41,292 nt of DNA from an uncultured Eubacteriales bacterium (GTDB taxonomy: Bacteria > Bacillota > Clostridia > Oscillospirales > Ruminococcaceae). The DNA lies in assembly GCA_900319075.1 (NCBI GenBank), contig ONMZ01000021.1:1-41292 (forward strand). The letters are read 5' to 3'. A model generated the notes under the pieces. That model was not told the DNA's origin. It was given only the letters and a program-made list of their open reading frames with translations, and ran no database searches. A program made the translations under genes and the position numbers. This document shows, in pieces, positions 40,952-41,292 of this stretch. Within the stretch, counting starts at the first letter, position 1. Each line of letters opens with the position of its first letter.

Positions 40952-40994
40952 AACGGAACACGCCAATAACTTTGGGACTTATTTGGGCCTTATT
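40952..40994. repeat. Right-end recombination repeats of island 2
   Basis: AACGGAACACGCCA (40952-40965) is the exact inverse of the motif at 21306-21319, and GGGACTTATTT plus GGGCCTTATT (40974-40994) matches the block at 19965-19985 with two mismatches. Together they look like arm sites for integrase 2 and its accessory protein. Confidence 0.5.
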
Positions 40995-41109
40995 GCCGCA
41001 AAAAGCTGCAATAAAATGCATTAAGCTGTTTTGCTTAACTTGGTCTGAAATGGCGTAAAATCGGACTTTTTATCGATTGGCAATATGTTGTAAAAGAACG
41101 CTTGTACGA

Positions 41110-41129
41110 TTCAAGTCCCGTTTGCCGCA
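41110..41129 (+). repeat. att copy 3 (right end of island 2)
   Basis: The third identical copy of the 20-base tRNA-Leu 3' end. In the usual tRNA-integration model this distal copy is the displaced original chromosomal 3' end. Confidence 0.85.
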
Positions 41130-41140
41130 TAAATGAAAAG

Positions 41141-41173
41141 CTCGCAAACACGTCGTTTGCGAGTTCTTTTTTT
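41141..41173 (+). terminator. att-linked terminator, copy 3
   Basis: CTCGCAAAC (41141-41149) pairs with GTTTGCGAG (41155-41163) and is followed by TTCTTTTTTT. The stem is the same as copy 1 at 9611. Confidence 0.88.
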
Positions 41174-41228
41174 GCTCAAAAGTGTGTTTTGGTCGTAACC
41201 GTCAAATTTTCCGCATCTTGAACAAACT

Positions 41229-41258
41229 GCGCCCAGCCGGATCATTCCGACTGGGCGC
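41229..41258. terminator. GC-rich hairpin at the window end
   Basis: GCGCCCAG (41229-41236) pairs with CTGGGCGC (41251-41258), extended inside by CGG/CCG. It may end a gene lying beyond the window. The sequence from 41174 to the end has no visible gene. Confidence 0.45.
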
Positions 41259-41292
41259 TTGGCTATTCATCGTCGCTTTGAAATTTCATTAC

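Noticed and set aside
1-41292. CRISPR array or cas genes
   Set aside because: No regularly spaced direct repeats of 25-40 bases and no Cas-like proteins in any frame.

Overview
The window looks like chromosome of a Gram-positive gut or rumen Clostridia bacterium, most likely Ruminococcus or a close relative. The grounds are strong AGGAGG-type ribosome sites, consensus TTGACA-N17-TATAAT promoters, mid-range GC, and protein sequences of clostridial flavour. The genus is an inference; no species marker gene is present.

The left part (1 to about 9.6 kb) is mostly ordinary chromosome: asnA and tmk, a sigma factor with its membrane anti-sigma-like partner, metG, tRNA-Arg(CCG), a zinc-ribbon membrane protein, a GNAT acetyltransferase and tRNA-Leu(GAG). 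Set into it is a lone 401-residue reverse transcriptase (3955-5160, minus). It is preceded by its own promoter and a roughly 150-nt non-coding segment bounded by complementary arms, which is retron-like or DRT-like architecture although the protein lacks retron signature motifs.

The rest is a tandem array of two integrative elements at the 3' end of tRNA-Leu(GAG). The same 20-base tRNA 3' end occurs at 9580-9599, 19874-19893 and 41110-41129, each time followed by a hairpin plus T-run. Island 1 (about 9.6-19.9 kb) carries an ABC exporter with a TetR regulator, a transposase remnant, a tyrosine integrase, an excisionase-like protein, a DUF927-like replication ATPase with iteron-like repeats, a structured non-coding region and a HipA-like kinase. 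Island 2 (about 19.9-41.1 kb) carries its own integrase at the left end, MobA-type relaxase, MobC, an oriT-like hairpin cluster and an excisionase-like protein, so it looks like a mobilizable element.

The cargo of island 2 (24.6-40.9 kb) is a nitrogen and amino-acid flavoured metabolic cluster: an ArAE-type membrane protein fused to a HAD-like domain, citrate synthase, glutamine-dependent NAD+ synthetase, a circularly permuted ATP-grasp / alpha-E / transglutaminase-like trio, two AstE-type M14 proteins, a C26 glutamine amidotransferase-like hydrolase, a class III aminotransferase, a polar amino acid ABC importer, a cytidylate-kinase-like protein and an iron-containing alcohol dehydrogenase. 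All five separately promoted transcription units of this cluster, on both strands, start with a leader where a small hairpin with an A-A-N-G-G-N hexaloop overlaps the left arm of an intrinsic terminator. That matches the recognition rule for ANTAR-type antiterminator proteins and suggests one common antitermination switch. Two cargo genes are interrupted: citrate synthase by a 26-bp tandem duplication, and the ATP-grasp gene by a small deletion with frameshift.
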